Shown here in pieces: positions 22,929 through 30,900 of a DNA stretch of 64,000 nucleotides. A program made the translations under genes and the position numbers. The stretch is from assembly GCA_964392305.1 (NCBI GenBank), contig CAYMPV010000035.1:1-64000 (forward strand), given 5' to 3'. This DNA is from JACKIC01 sp964392305. Lineage in GTDB: Bacteria; Planctomycetota; UBA1135; UBA2386. Each line of letters opens with the position of its first letter. The stretch's first letter is position 1. The notes beneath the pieces are model-generated. The model was not told the DNA's origin. It saw nothing but the letters and a program-made list of their open reading frames with translations, and searched no databases.

Positions 22929-25073
22929 TCACCGCCCGATTCTCCGCCGCGCCAACTCGAGTACCAGCCCTACTTGCCCCGCGACGACATTCTCGACCGT
23001 CGCCTGCACCAGCCAATCGTCGGGTGAGTGCGCGCCGACGGTGCCGCGGAACGACGCAGCCACCTCGACGCGGAAGGTGCCGTCGTCCTCCGTGGCGTGC
23101 AGTGCCGACCCACCGCGCGCCCCTTCGTATCTGGCATACACCCGTGCTTTGACGCCCTGGCCCTGCGCATTCACGACCTTGCCGGAGACGAACGCGGAAG
23201 CTTCCAACACCAGCCGCAGGTCGATGGTGCCCGCGATCACTTGCAGGCGCGGTGCCAGCGACCAGCCCTTGGGGGGCCCGAACATCGACACCGTGTAAGC
23301 GCCGGGCACGAGACCACGGAACACGAACTGGCCATCGGCCAGCACGCGCGCCGACGACGATTGGCCACCCTTCTCGGGCACCGCGGACAAGTGCATGCCC
23401 CCAGCCGCGTCGCCCGGCTCACGGCCATCGGCGAACGTGATCACGCCGGCGATGCTGAGCCCCTTGTTCACGATCAGGTCCTCGACCTCGATGACCTCTC
23501 CATCCTTGGCCAGGACCTTGCTCTCGATCGCTTCGGATCGCCCCTGCGGCCGCACGCTGACCGCGTACTCGCCAGCGCTCAGATCGGTGAAGCGGAACAT
23601 GCCGGCAGCGCTGCTCTTGGTGTCACGACTCTCGAACTGCGAGACGCCGAACCGCTGGCCAACTTCGCCGCTCCACACCAGGCGATCGTGATTGCTGCCG
23701 CGCAGCGACACTTCGACACCGGCGATCGGCTGCCCTTCATCGTCGACGACGCGACCCTCGAGGCCGCCGGCTGCGCGCAACACGATGTCGCCTACATCGA
23801 GTCGATCGCCGCTCGTCAGCTGGCGCGCGAGCTTGTAGACGCGCGTGCCCTTGCCGCTCGCGCGCGCATAGAACCAGTAGTGCAGCGCCGGCCGCAGCCC
23901 CAACGCGACGAATCGTCCATCGCCGCCCACCTCCGCTTTGATCCAGTCGCAGCCCACCATGCCAGGGCCCTCGTCGTAGTTCGCGGCGATCGCCACGTAG
24001 GCCGAACGGATCGGCGCGCCGCCGTCATCGAGCAAACGCCCCACCACTTCCCCACCGCGCACCAACTCGAACACCACCTCCTGATCGAGTTTGCCAGAGA
24101 GGTTGGCGAACGCCGACGCGTAGCCCGCCGCACGCACCTGGACGCTGACGAAGCCCTTGTCCTCGACGCCGGCCAGCTCGAACTTGCCATCGAGGTCCGT
24201 GCGCACCGCTCGCTGAAACGTCCATGAATCCGCAACCGCCGCGTCGACGATCGGCGTGCCCGTCGTCGCCTCGACCACGCGTCCGCGCAGCGCCTTGCCC
24301 GGATCGAGGTCGATTTCGACGCGGTGCACCTTGCCGGCTTCGAGGACGAGGGACTTCCACTCCTCGCTGTGATTGGGTGATTTCACCTGCACGAACACTT
24401 CGCTCGGCTGCAGGCCGGTGAACGAGAACGCACCACCCGCGGCCGTCCTTCCCTGCGCCAGCTCGATGCTCTCGCCGCGCACGTTGACGGTGACCGGAAT
24501 GTCGACCAGCCCTTGCCCGCCGCTGCGCACGACGCCTTCGACCGCCGCACCGACCTTCATCTCGACGAGCACTTCGCTACCGCCGCTCAAATCGGTCCGC
24601 GTGACCGGCGCGAAGCCCGCCGCCTGCACCAACAGTTGATGCTGCTTGGCTCGCGGCACCGCGAACTTGAACGTTCCGTCGGCCGCGCTCTTCACCTTGC
24701 CGACCTCTTCGATGCGCTTGCCGTATTCGAGGTCGAGGTTCCAGAACTCGTCGGCGTCGCGATGCCGCAGCGTGACGTCGGCACCCACCACCGGCGCGCC
24801 GCTGCCGGCGACGATCACGCGGCCCCAGAGTTCTTCGGGAGATGGAACCGCGACCGTCTGCGCAGCGGCGTCCACGGCCAACGTCGGCTCTGCCGCCGTG
24901 CGTTGTTGTTCGTCGGGCGGAACGGGAACACCACCAACTTCGAGTGCCGCAGGTGTCGATGTAGACGTCTCAGCGACAGGCAACGGCGCCGGGGCGAGAT
25001 CGCGACTCCACCACCACAGACCCAGGCCGAGCAGTGCGGCGAGCACGATGAGAACGGCGGTCTGTTGGCGCAT
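22929..25073 (-). CDS. Membrane-anchored protein with carboxypeptidase-regulatory-like repeats
   Basis: 714 residues from ATG 25073. One N-terminal transmembrane helix (AVLIVLAALLGLGLWWW) anchors it, followed by a linker rich in Pro, Ala and Thr. The rest is a chain of about six beta-sandwich domains of the carboxypeptidase regulatory type, each with a G-x-V-x-D...P-(I/V)-x-x-A core: GRVIVAGSGAPVVGADV, GRVVEATTGTPIVDAAV, GRLLDDGGAPIRSAYV, GRVVDDEGQPIAGVEV and GKVVNAQGQGVKARVY. Interspersed GTFKF and GKFELAGV strands fit. No peptidase domain is present. It probably acts as a surface or periplasmic adhesive or scaffold protein. Confidence 0.8.
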   Translation of the reverse strand: MRQQTAVLIVLAALLGLGLWWWSRDLAPAPLPVAETSTSTPAALEVGGVPVPPDEQQRTAAEPTLAVDAAAQTVAVPSPEELWGRVIVAGSGAPVVGADVTLRHRDADEFWNLDLEYGKRIEEVGKVKSAADGTFKFAVPRAKQHQLLVQAAGFAPVTRTDLSGGSEVLVEMKVGAAVEGVVRSGGQGLVDIPVTVNVRGESIELAQGRTAAGGAFSFTGLQPSEVFVQVKSPNHSEEWKSLVLEAGKVHRVEIDLDPGKALRGRVVEATTGTPIVDAAVADSWTFQRAVRTDLDGKFELAGVEDKGFVSVQVRAAGYASAFANLSGKLDQEVVFELVRGGEVVGRLLDDGGAPIRSAYVAIAANYDEGPGMVGCDWIKAEVGGDGRFVALGLRPALHYWFYARASGKGTRVYKLARQLTSGDRLDVGDIVLRAAGGLEGRVVDDEGQPIAGVEVSLRGSNHDRLVWSGEVGQRFGVSQFESRDTKSSAAGMFRFTDLSAGEYAVSVRPQGRSEAIESKVLAKDGEVIEVEDLIVNKGLSIAGVITFADGREPGDAAGGMHLSAVPEKGGQSSSARVLADGQFVFRGLVPGAYTVSMFGPPKGWSLAPRLQVIAGTIDLRLVLEASAFVSGKVVNAQGQGVKARVYARYEGARGGSALHATEDDGTFRVEVAASFRGTVGAHSPDDWLVQATVENVVAGQVGLVLELARRRIGR

Positions 25074-25286
25074 TGTCTTGCTCCGAAGCGGCGAAGGTTA
25101 CGCGCTCATCGCACCGTGGGACACCCCGCGTCGTGCGGCACCCGGCGCGCGGCGCGGACCGCAGCGGCTGGCTTTCGTGTCGGCCTACGGGCTCTGCTCC
25201 TCGGTAGCAGGCAGTCGCTCACGGACCGACACCCTGCCACGCATGGAGCCCCGAGCCAGGTGCTCGCCCCCACAAAGGTCCCAGCT

Positions 25287-25544
25287 ATGCTCACGTCCGT
25301 GACCCGATTCCCAGTCGAGCCCGCAGCACCCTTGTCGCCAGCCGAGAAGCTCAAGCTATCGCTGCAGATGTTCGAGTACGGCTGCCAGTTGATGCGCCAA
25401 AACCTGCGCCGAAGATTCCCCGAACTGGACGCCGCAGCCTTGGAGCACGCACTCCAAGACTGGTTGCGGAATCGCAACGACACCGACTGCGGCGATGGCC
25501 CGCTGCGCCTTGGTAGCTGGCCGCGAGGCGTCAATGGGAATTGA
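25287..25544 (+). CDS. Putative antitoxin of a nucleotidyltransferase pair
   Basis: 85 residues from ATG 25287. A soluble helical protein with AEKLKLSLQMFEYGCQLMRQNLRRRFPELD and LEHALQDWLRNRND. The RRRFPELD...L-x-x-WL pattern resembles small antitoxins of the Rv0078B type that precede nucleotidyltransferases. It overlaps the next gene by 11 bp. Role inferred from pattern plus position. Confidence 0.6.
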   Translation: MLTSVTRFPVEPAAPLSPAEKLKLSLQMFEYGCQLMRQNLRRRFPELDAAALEHALQDWLRNRNDTDCGDGPLRLGSWPRGVNGN

Positions 25545-26124
25545 GGAACTGCTCCGAAGGGCAATGGCGGACCTGCGATCCGCCGGTGCCTCCTATGCCT
25601 TGGTGGGCGGACACGCAGTCTCGGCTCGCACGGAACCGCGCTTCACGAGCGACATCGACTTGGCCGTTGCGACCGCGAGCGACCACGACGCAGAATCGCT
25701 GGTGCAGCAACTGGTGGCGCGGGGGCACCGGATCAGGGCAATCGTCGAACAGGAAGACACTGCGCGCCTCGCCACAGTACGACTCGAGCATCGGGACGCA
25801 CCGGGCATCATGATCGACCTGTTGTTCGCGACGTCTGGCATCGAACCGGAGCTCGTCGCGGCCGCGGAGCCACTGCTCATCGGTCCGGACCTGCAAGCAC
25901 CGGTCGCCAGCATCGGACACTTGCTTGCCCTCAAGCTGCTCGCCGTCGACGACGCGCGGCGTCCCCAAGACACCATCGATCTCGGCGCGCTGGTGCGCGT
26001 CGCGACCAGAGAGGACTTGCGCACAGCGGAAGGTGCGGTCGACCTGATCACCCACCGGGGCGCCAACCGCGAGCGCGATCTGCGCGCGATGCTCGCGGCG
26101 CTCATCGCCAAACACCGGCCGTAG
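25534..26124 (+). CDS. Nucleotidyltransferase toxin-like protein (AbiEii-like)
   Basis: 196 residues from ATG 25534. The nucleotidyltransferase core reads YALVGGHAVSAR (glycine motif), TSDIDLAVA (catalytic D-x-D) and IMIDLLFA (third Asp). A C-terminal helical part contains LLALKLLAVDDARRPQDTIDL, comparable to the K...R-x-x-D-x-x-D motif. The overlapped upstream gene is the likely antitoxin. The pair is unrelated in sequence to the pair at 8732-9710 apart from the fold, and lies alone between a minus-strand surface-protein gene and the two-component genes. Confidence 0.75.
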   Translation: MGIEELLRRAMADLRSAGASYALVGGHAVSARTEPRFTSDIDLAVATASDHDAESLVQQLVARGHRIRAIVEQEDTARLATVRLEHRDAPGIMIDLLFATSGIEPELVAAAEPLLIGPDLQAPVASIGHLLALKLLAVDDARRPQDTIDLGALVRVATREDLRTAEGAVDLITHRGANRERDLRAMLAALIAKHRP

Positions 26125-26134
26125 TCCCCGCGAC

Positions 26135-26806
26135 TCACGGCACGAGCCGATACCCCACGCCATGCACCGTCACCAGCCAGTGCGGCGATGACGCGTCGCG
26201 TTCGATCTTCTTGCGCAGCTGGAATACGTGCGTATCCACCGTGCGCGTCGTCGGCGTGGCGTCGTAACCCCACACCGCGCGCAGCAGGTCGTCGCGCGAA
26301 CACGCCTGGCCGCGGTGGCGCAAGAGGTGCGCGAGCAGTTCGGCTTCCTTCGGCAACAGGCGGAACGTCTGCCCGGCGCGGCGCACTTCGTGGCCCGCGA
26401 GGTCGACTTCGACGTCGCCGAGCTGAACGGCACTCGCGGGCTGCTCGGTGCGGCGCTGCACCGCGACGATGCGCGCGGCGAGTTCGTGCACGCTGAACGG
26501 TTTGGTGACGTAGTCGTCGGCGCCGACGGACAGGCCGAGCACCCGCTGGTCGACCTCGCCGCGCGCGGTCAGCACGATCACCGGCGTGCGGTCGCCGGCG
26601 CGCCGCATGCCGCGCAGCACGTCGAGTCCTTCGCCGTCGGGCAGCCGCAGATCGAGCAGCACCATGTGGAAACGCTGCGTGGACAGCGCGTGCTTTGCAG
26701 TGTGCACGCCATCGCACGCGGTCACGAGCCACTCGCGCGCCGCGAAGAAATCGACAAGGCTCTCGCGGATGCTGGCGTCGTCTTCGATGACGAGCAGCTG
26801 GTTCAC
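26135..26806 (-). CDS. OmpR-family response regulator
   Basis: 223 residues from GTG 26806, overlapping the kinase stop as GTGA. Receiver domain: acidic pair in VIEDDAS, phosphoacceptor Asp 52 in LLDLRLPDG, Thr in VLTARGE and the Lys in DYVTKPF. The C-terminal winged helix (about 125-223) is complete: RLLPKEAELLAHLLRH, RDDLLRAVWGY, TVDTHVFQLRKKIE and VHGVGYRLV. It should bind DNA as a dimer on direct-repeat sites about 11 bp apart; such a site occurs upstream of the operon (28609-28628). Partner is the overlapping histidine kinase. Confidence 0.92.
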   Translation of the reverse strand: MNQLLVIEDDASIRESLVDFFAAREWLVTACDGVHTAKHALSTQRFHMVLLDLRLPDGEGLDVLRGMRRAGDRTPVIVLTARGEVDQRVLGLSVGADDYVTKPFSVHELAARIVAVQRRTEQPASAVQLGDVEVDLAGHEVRRAGQTFRLLPKEAELLAHLLRHRGQACSRDDLLRAVWGYDATPTTRTVDTHVFQLRKKIERDASSPHWLVTVHGVGYRLVP

Positions 26807-28584
26807 GACGCGGCCTCCGAGGACGCCGCGAGCGGCAGCGACAAGGTGAACACGGCGCCGCCGCCGTCGCGTTCGCGCACGTCGACCGCGCCGCCGTGCG
26901 CACGTGCCGCCGCGGCGACGAGCGCGAGGCCCAGACCGCTGCCCGGCGTCGCCGAGGTCGCCGCGTCGCCGCGCACGAACGGCTCGAACACCGTCTGCCG
27001 CTGGGCCGGCGCCACGCCGGGCCCCCGGTCCCCGACCTCGACGACGAGTCGCTGCCCGTCGGCGAACGCACGCACGGCCACGATCGAGCCCGGCGGCGCG
27101 TACTTCGCGGCGTTCTCGAGCAGGTTGCGCAACGCGCGCGCGAGCACGTCGACGTCGACGTCGAGCACGGGCAGCTGTCGCGGCGCATCGACCTCGACGT
27201 GCTGACCGACGAGGCGCAGCGCCGGACGGCCACTGCGCAGCCCGCGCGCGAGCAGGGCACGCGCCGGCACGACCCGGCGCTGCAGCGGCGCGCCCTTCTC
27301 GAGCCGGCCGAAGTCGAGGATGCGCTCGACCTGGTCCGACAGCCGCAGCACGTCGCCGTGCAGCGCGTGCAGGTAGTGCGGCACGCGCGCTTGGGGAACG
27401 TCCCCCGCGGCGAGCATCTCGGCCTTGAGCGACAGTGCCGCGAGCGGCGTGCGCAGCTCGTGCGAGACGATGTCGACGAAGTCGGCGCGCAGACGAACGA
27501 GCGCGTGTTCGCGCCGCGTCATGCGCCACACGAACAGGTTGCCGAGCAGCAGCGTCGCGGCGGCGAGCACGTAGCAGGCGAGCACGGCGAACCCCAGCAG
27601 CGTCGTCGAAGACAGGCCCTTGGTGCGCAGGCTCCATTCACCGGCGAACGGCGCCGCGGCGAGCGTCATGCCGCCGTGATCGCGGCCGTAACCGAGCGCG
27701 AGGTCTTCGTTGCTCTGCTCGAGCGACACGCGGGCGGCCTCGACGCAACGGCGCACCATGCCTGGCGACGCGACGAACACGAGGTCGTCCTTGCTGACGA
27801 CCACGCCGCCCCCCGCCACTGCCCCGGCGCCCTCGGCGAGCGGCAGATGGGCATGCTGCACCGCGACCGCAGCGGCCGCGCGCAACGCAGCGAGCCGTTC
27901 GTCGTCGGCGAGTTCGGGCAGCGCAGCCACGATCGCGTCGGCGACGGTCGGGATCGCGGCCGCAGCAGCGCCCTGCGCCGCACGCAGCAGTTCACCGGCG
28001 ATCGCACTGCGCGCATCGGGATCGCCCACATCCGTCCACTCCGCTTCGAGCAGACGCGCGAGCAACACGAACGGCAGGTTGCCACAGCGCGTGTCCGCCG
28101 CCGCGAACGTCGTCGCCGCGAGCAGGTCGCGCGCCGCACTCAGGTCGGTCTTCGCCAGCGCGCGCGCTTCGAGCAGACGTCCTTCGGGAGACAGCGCACC
28201 GGCGAGCCGCGCCCGCAGGAAGCAAGGCAGTGCCGCGGCGGGATCCCCACTGGCGAACAGGGCACAGGCCCGTCGTTCTTCCTCGCCGATCGGCATCGCC
28301 GGCGCCAGGCCTTCGCGGAACGGCCCGACCACCCGCCGCGCCGCGTCGAGTTGCAGCTCGATCCGCGGCGAGGCTTCGTCCTGCGCGTGCGCGCCGAGTT
28401 CGTCGAACGCCGCATGCAGCCACTGCCGGTGCACCTCGAACGCGCGCATGCCTTCGGCAGCGATGGCTCCGCGCAGCGGACCGCCGTGGTGCAAGAACAG
28501 CCCGATGCCCGCGAGCACCGCGGGCACCGCGAGCGTCGCGGCGAACCAGATGCCGATGCGCGAACGGGCCATGAGGTGCGGCAT
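26803..28584 (-). CDS. Membrane sensor histidine kinase
   Basis: 593 residues from ATG 28584 (ATG 28572 is also possible). One helix near the start and a second near residue 340 flank a periplasmic sensor region of about 290 residues, Ala- and Leu-rich and helical, with no recognised ligand-binding fold. No clear HAMP domain follows. The H-box is SHELRTPL with the phosphorylated His near residue 375, the N-box NLLENAAKYA, then GDRGPGV and GSGLGLAL for ATP binding. All catalytic motifs are intact. It should phosphorylate the response regulator encoded next. The shared 20-bp element upstream suggests autoregulation. Confidence 0.9.
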   Translation of the reverse strand: MPHLMARSRIGIWFAATLAVPAVLAGIGLFLHHGGPLRGAIAAEGMRAFEVHRQWLHAAFDELGAHAQDEASPRIELQLDAARRVVGPFREGLAPAMPIGEEERRACALFASGDPAAALPCFLRARLAGALSPEGRLLEARALAKTDLSAARDLLAATTFAAADTRCGNLPFVLLARLLEAEWTDVGDPDARSAIAGELLRAAQGAAAAAIPTVADAIVAALPELADDERLAALRAAAAVAVQHAHLPLAEGAGAVAGGGVVVSKDDLVFVASPGMVRRCVEAARVSLEQSNEDLALGYGRDHGGMTLAAAPFAGEWSLRTKGLSSTTLLGFAVLACYVLAAATLLLGNLFVWRMTRREHALVRLRADFVDIVSHELRTPLAALSLKAEMLAAGDVPQARVPHYLHALHGDVLRLSDQVERILDFGRLEKGAPLQRRVVPARALLARGLRSGRPALRLVGQHVEVDAPRQLPVLDVDVDVLARALRNLLENAAKYAPPGSIVAVRAFADGQRLVVEVGDRGPGVAPAQRQTVFEPFVRGDAATSATPGSGLGLALVAAAARAHGGAVDVRERDGGGAVFTLSLPLAASSEAAS

Positions 28585-28608
28585 CCTAGGCAACGCCGCC
28601 GCCGCCAG

Positions 28609-28628
28609 GTCATGGGCTTGTCAAACGT
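28609..28628 (-). promoter_or_regulatory. Putative response-regulator box upstream of the two-component operon
   Basis: GTCATGGGCTTGTCAAACGT contains two GTCA half-sites 11 bp apart, the spacing used by PhoB/OmpR-type regulators. It lies 25-44 bp upstream of the kinase start. An identical 20-mer occurs at 30813-30832. On the minus strand it also carries a TTGACA hexamer, but no good -10 at 17 bp is visible. Confidence 0.5.
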
Positions 28629-28648
28629 CGTGGGTCGGCCGCTCGGCA

Positions 28649-30739
28649 TCAGCGCGGCAGCACCACCTCGCAGCGGTCGCCCACCTCTTGCAGAGAAGGC
28701 GCCTCTCCACTCCCTGCCAGAGCCACGCGGCCCGCCCGGCGCACCTGCACGGTGAAGTCACCCTTCGGCAACCACAACCGCAGCTCACGGGCTCGCGCCG
28801 CTGCCAGCACCTCGGGCAACTCCATGCGCCGTGCCGGCCTCGTCCCTTCACGCGGCGCAAAACACAGCTCCGTTCCTGGCTCGATCGGCCCCTGGGCGGT
28901 GACGCGCACGCTCACCTCACGCAAGCTTTCGCGCAGATCGACGGCACGCAGGCGATCGTCTTCGGCGACTCCGGTGGCAGGCACGGCGAGGCCGGCGACG
29001 CGCGCGACTTCGAACGCATTGTCCAACAGGACGAGCAGGTCGTAGGTGCCGGGCGCAACGGGCCACGTCGTGAAGCTTCCGTCGGCCGCCACGAGTGCAG
29101 GCACACCGGCGGGCAACGGCGAAGCAGCTACGGCCTCGGGGGAGACCGGCACCATCACGACCTGCAGATGGCGGGCCGCGCGCGCGGCCGGAAGCACGAG
29201 GCGCCCGCGCACGGAGCGATGCGCCGGCACCTCGATCGTCACGTCCCGCGCACCCGGTTCGAGTTCGTACTCACGGTTCTCGGATCGGGCCGAAGGCTGG
29301 CAGCGGAGCTTCACCGGCACTGTGGGCAGCACCGCGGCGTGCACCGCGAAGTGACCGTCGTGGTCCGTGAGGCAGGAGCTTCCCGGCAGTGCCGCAACGT
29401 TCCCCGTGCCGGGGAGGACCTCGATCCGCGCGTCGACGGGAAGCCCGTCGGTGTCGACGACCCGACCTGCGAACAGCAGCGGCGCGACCACGCTGCGCAC
29501 GTTGCCGAGATCCGTTCTCGCTCCGCCGAGTTCCAAGGCCCCTCGCGCCAGACGATCGACCACCCGCGTCGCGACCATCGCCCCACTGCCGGCGATCGCC
29601 AGCAGCACCTCGTCGCCAGCGCGAAAGGCATCGACCAGGTGCACCTCGAATGCCCCATCAGCGTCGGTGACCCCCGTCGCGATGGCGGGCAGGCGCGCGC
29701 GACCATCCCGCTGCACGACCGCCGTGAAGCCGCAGCGCGCCAGCGGTGCCCCTGCTTCGTCGAGCAGGCGACCCGTCACGCGGTGTACCACCTTGCCATC
29801 CGCGCGCCCGGCCGGGGCGTTCACTTCACACACCACTTCCTGACCGGCTTCGCTCGGACCGTCGACGAGCACGAACGTCGGCTGCCGATGCTCGCGACCG
29901 ACCTGCACCCGGACCTTGGTCCCGATCGCGACGGCCTCGAAGCGCGCGACGCCGTCGCGCACGAGGCGCGAGACCGAGGCGCCGGACCTGCGACCCTTGT
30001 CACCCACGACCATGGCCGCCGCGAAACCATCGTTCACGCGCGCCCCATCCTCGTCGCGGACCTCGACGCGCAGCGAACCGAGCACCGGCGCACGGAGTTC
30101 GACGCGCGACGGCAGCGGGGCGCCGAGATCCAACTCGAGCGCGATCGGTCGCGCAGCGACCACGTCGAGGCTCACCTCCACCGACGCCCCGTCGTCGATG
30201 CGGCCCTGTTCGAGCAGACCATGCCGCGCCTGCAGCGTCAGCGGCAACGGCCGCAGCCGGGACATTCCTGTGCGCGGGTCTCCACGCAGGCACAGGTGGC
30301 CGATGCGACCTGCCCCGGTGGGCAGGATGCCACGACAGGTGGCAGTCACCGGTGCCGGCTTCCCATCGGCGCCGAGCACGTAGACGTCGACGACGGGATC
30401 CCGATGCACCTCGACGGCGAAGGGGCCGCGTGTCGGTCCGGCCAGCGTGCGTTGCCCCCACCGCTCCCCCGCCAGCGCCGCAACCTCGGCCAGAGGCAGG
30501 TCGGGCAACGTCACTTCGCCGCGCGCATCGGCACGCAGCGGTCGACCCTGCGCAACGAAGCGCTCGCGCTCCGTCATCTGTGGATCGCGCACGACGTGGC
30601 GCCAGGGCCCGTCGAGCGGGATCACCCAGATCGCGGCCTCGGCACACCGCTCCCCGGTCTCTGCATCGAGGACCACCAGCCGTTCCTGGGCGGAGACGGA
30701 CACGCCCGTCAGGGCCAACGCGAAGAACAGGTGGCGCAT
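28649..30739 (-). CDS. Secreted carboxypeptidase-regulatory-like repeat protein
   Basis: 696 residues from ATG 30739. The signal peptide LFFALALTGVSVSAQ is followed by domains with the regulatory-like pattern: VVLDAETGERCAEAAIWV, TGRLLDEAGAPLARCGF and AGRVVDTDGLPVDARIEV, plus many GEVTLPDLP-like strands. No membrane anchor besides the signal. Similar in build to the protein at 22929-25073, but secreted. It lies behind the same 20-bp element as the two-component operon and directly upstream of it on the same strand, so joint control by that system is plausible. Confidence 0.75.
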   Translation of the reverse strand: MRHLFFALALTGVSVSAQERLVVLDAETGERCAEAAIWVIPLDGPWRHVVRDPQMTERERFVAQGRPLRADARGEVTLPDLPLAEVAALAGERWGQRTLAGPTRGPFAVEVHRDPVVDVYVLGADGKPAPVTATCRGILPTGAGRIGHLCLRGDPRTGMSRLRPLPLTLQARHGLLEQGRIDDGASVEVSLDVVAARPIALELDLGAPLPSRVELRAPVLGSLRVEVRDEDGARVNDGFAAAMVVGDKGRRSGASVSRLVRDGVARFEAVAIGTKVRVQVGREHRQPTFVLVDGPSEAGQEVVCEVNAPAGRADGKVVHRVTGRLLDEAGAPLARCGFTAVVQRDGRARLPAIATGVTDADGAFEVHLVDAFRAGDEVLLAIAGSGAMVATRVVDRLARGALELGGARTDLGNVRSVVAPLLFAGRVVDTDGLPVDARIEVLPGTGNVAALPGSSCLTDHDGHFAVHAAVLPTVPVKLRCQPSARSENREYELEPGARDVTIEVPAHRSVRGRLVLPAARAARHLQVVMVPVSPEAVAASPLPAGVPALVAADGSFTTWPVAPGTYDLLVLLDNAFEVARVAGLAVPATGVAEDDRLRAVDLRESLREVSVRVTAQGPIEPGTELCFAPREGTRPARRMELPEVLAAARARELRLWLPKGDFTVQVRRAGRVALAGSGEAPSLQEVGDRCEVVLPR

Positions 30740-30812
30740 CGTGAACGACCTCGTCACAGGGGAGACGTCGCAGACCAGGATACGTATTGCGAGAACTTCG
30801 AATCTTCTCCAA

Positions 30813-30832
30813 GTCATGGGCTTGTCAAACGT
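30813..30832 (-). promoter_or_regulatory. Second copy of the putative response-regulator box
   Basis: Identical to 28609-28628 over 20 bp, with one mismatch when extended three bases further. It lies 74-93 bp upstream of the start of the secreted repeat protein, and 69-88 bp upstream of the divergent gene at 30901. The GTCA half-sites are again 11 bp apart. Confidence 0.5.
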
Positions 30833-30900
30833 GCCGGAATCCCTCGCCGAGTTCACAGCCCCATGACAACGCCGCGCAACCGTTCGCCGTCAATGCGCGC

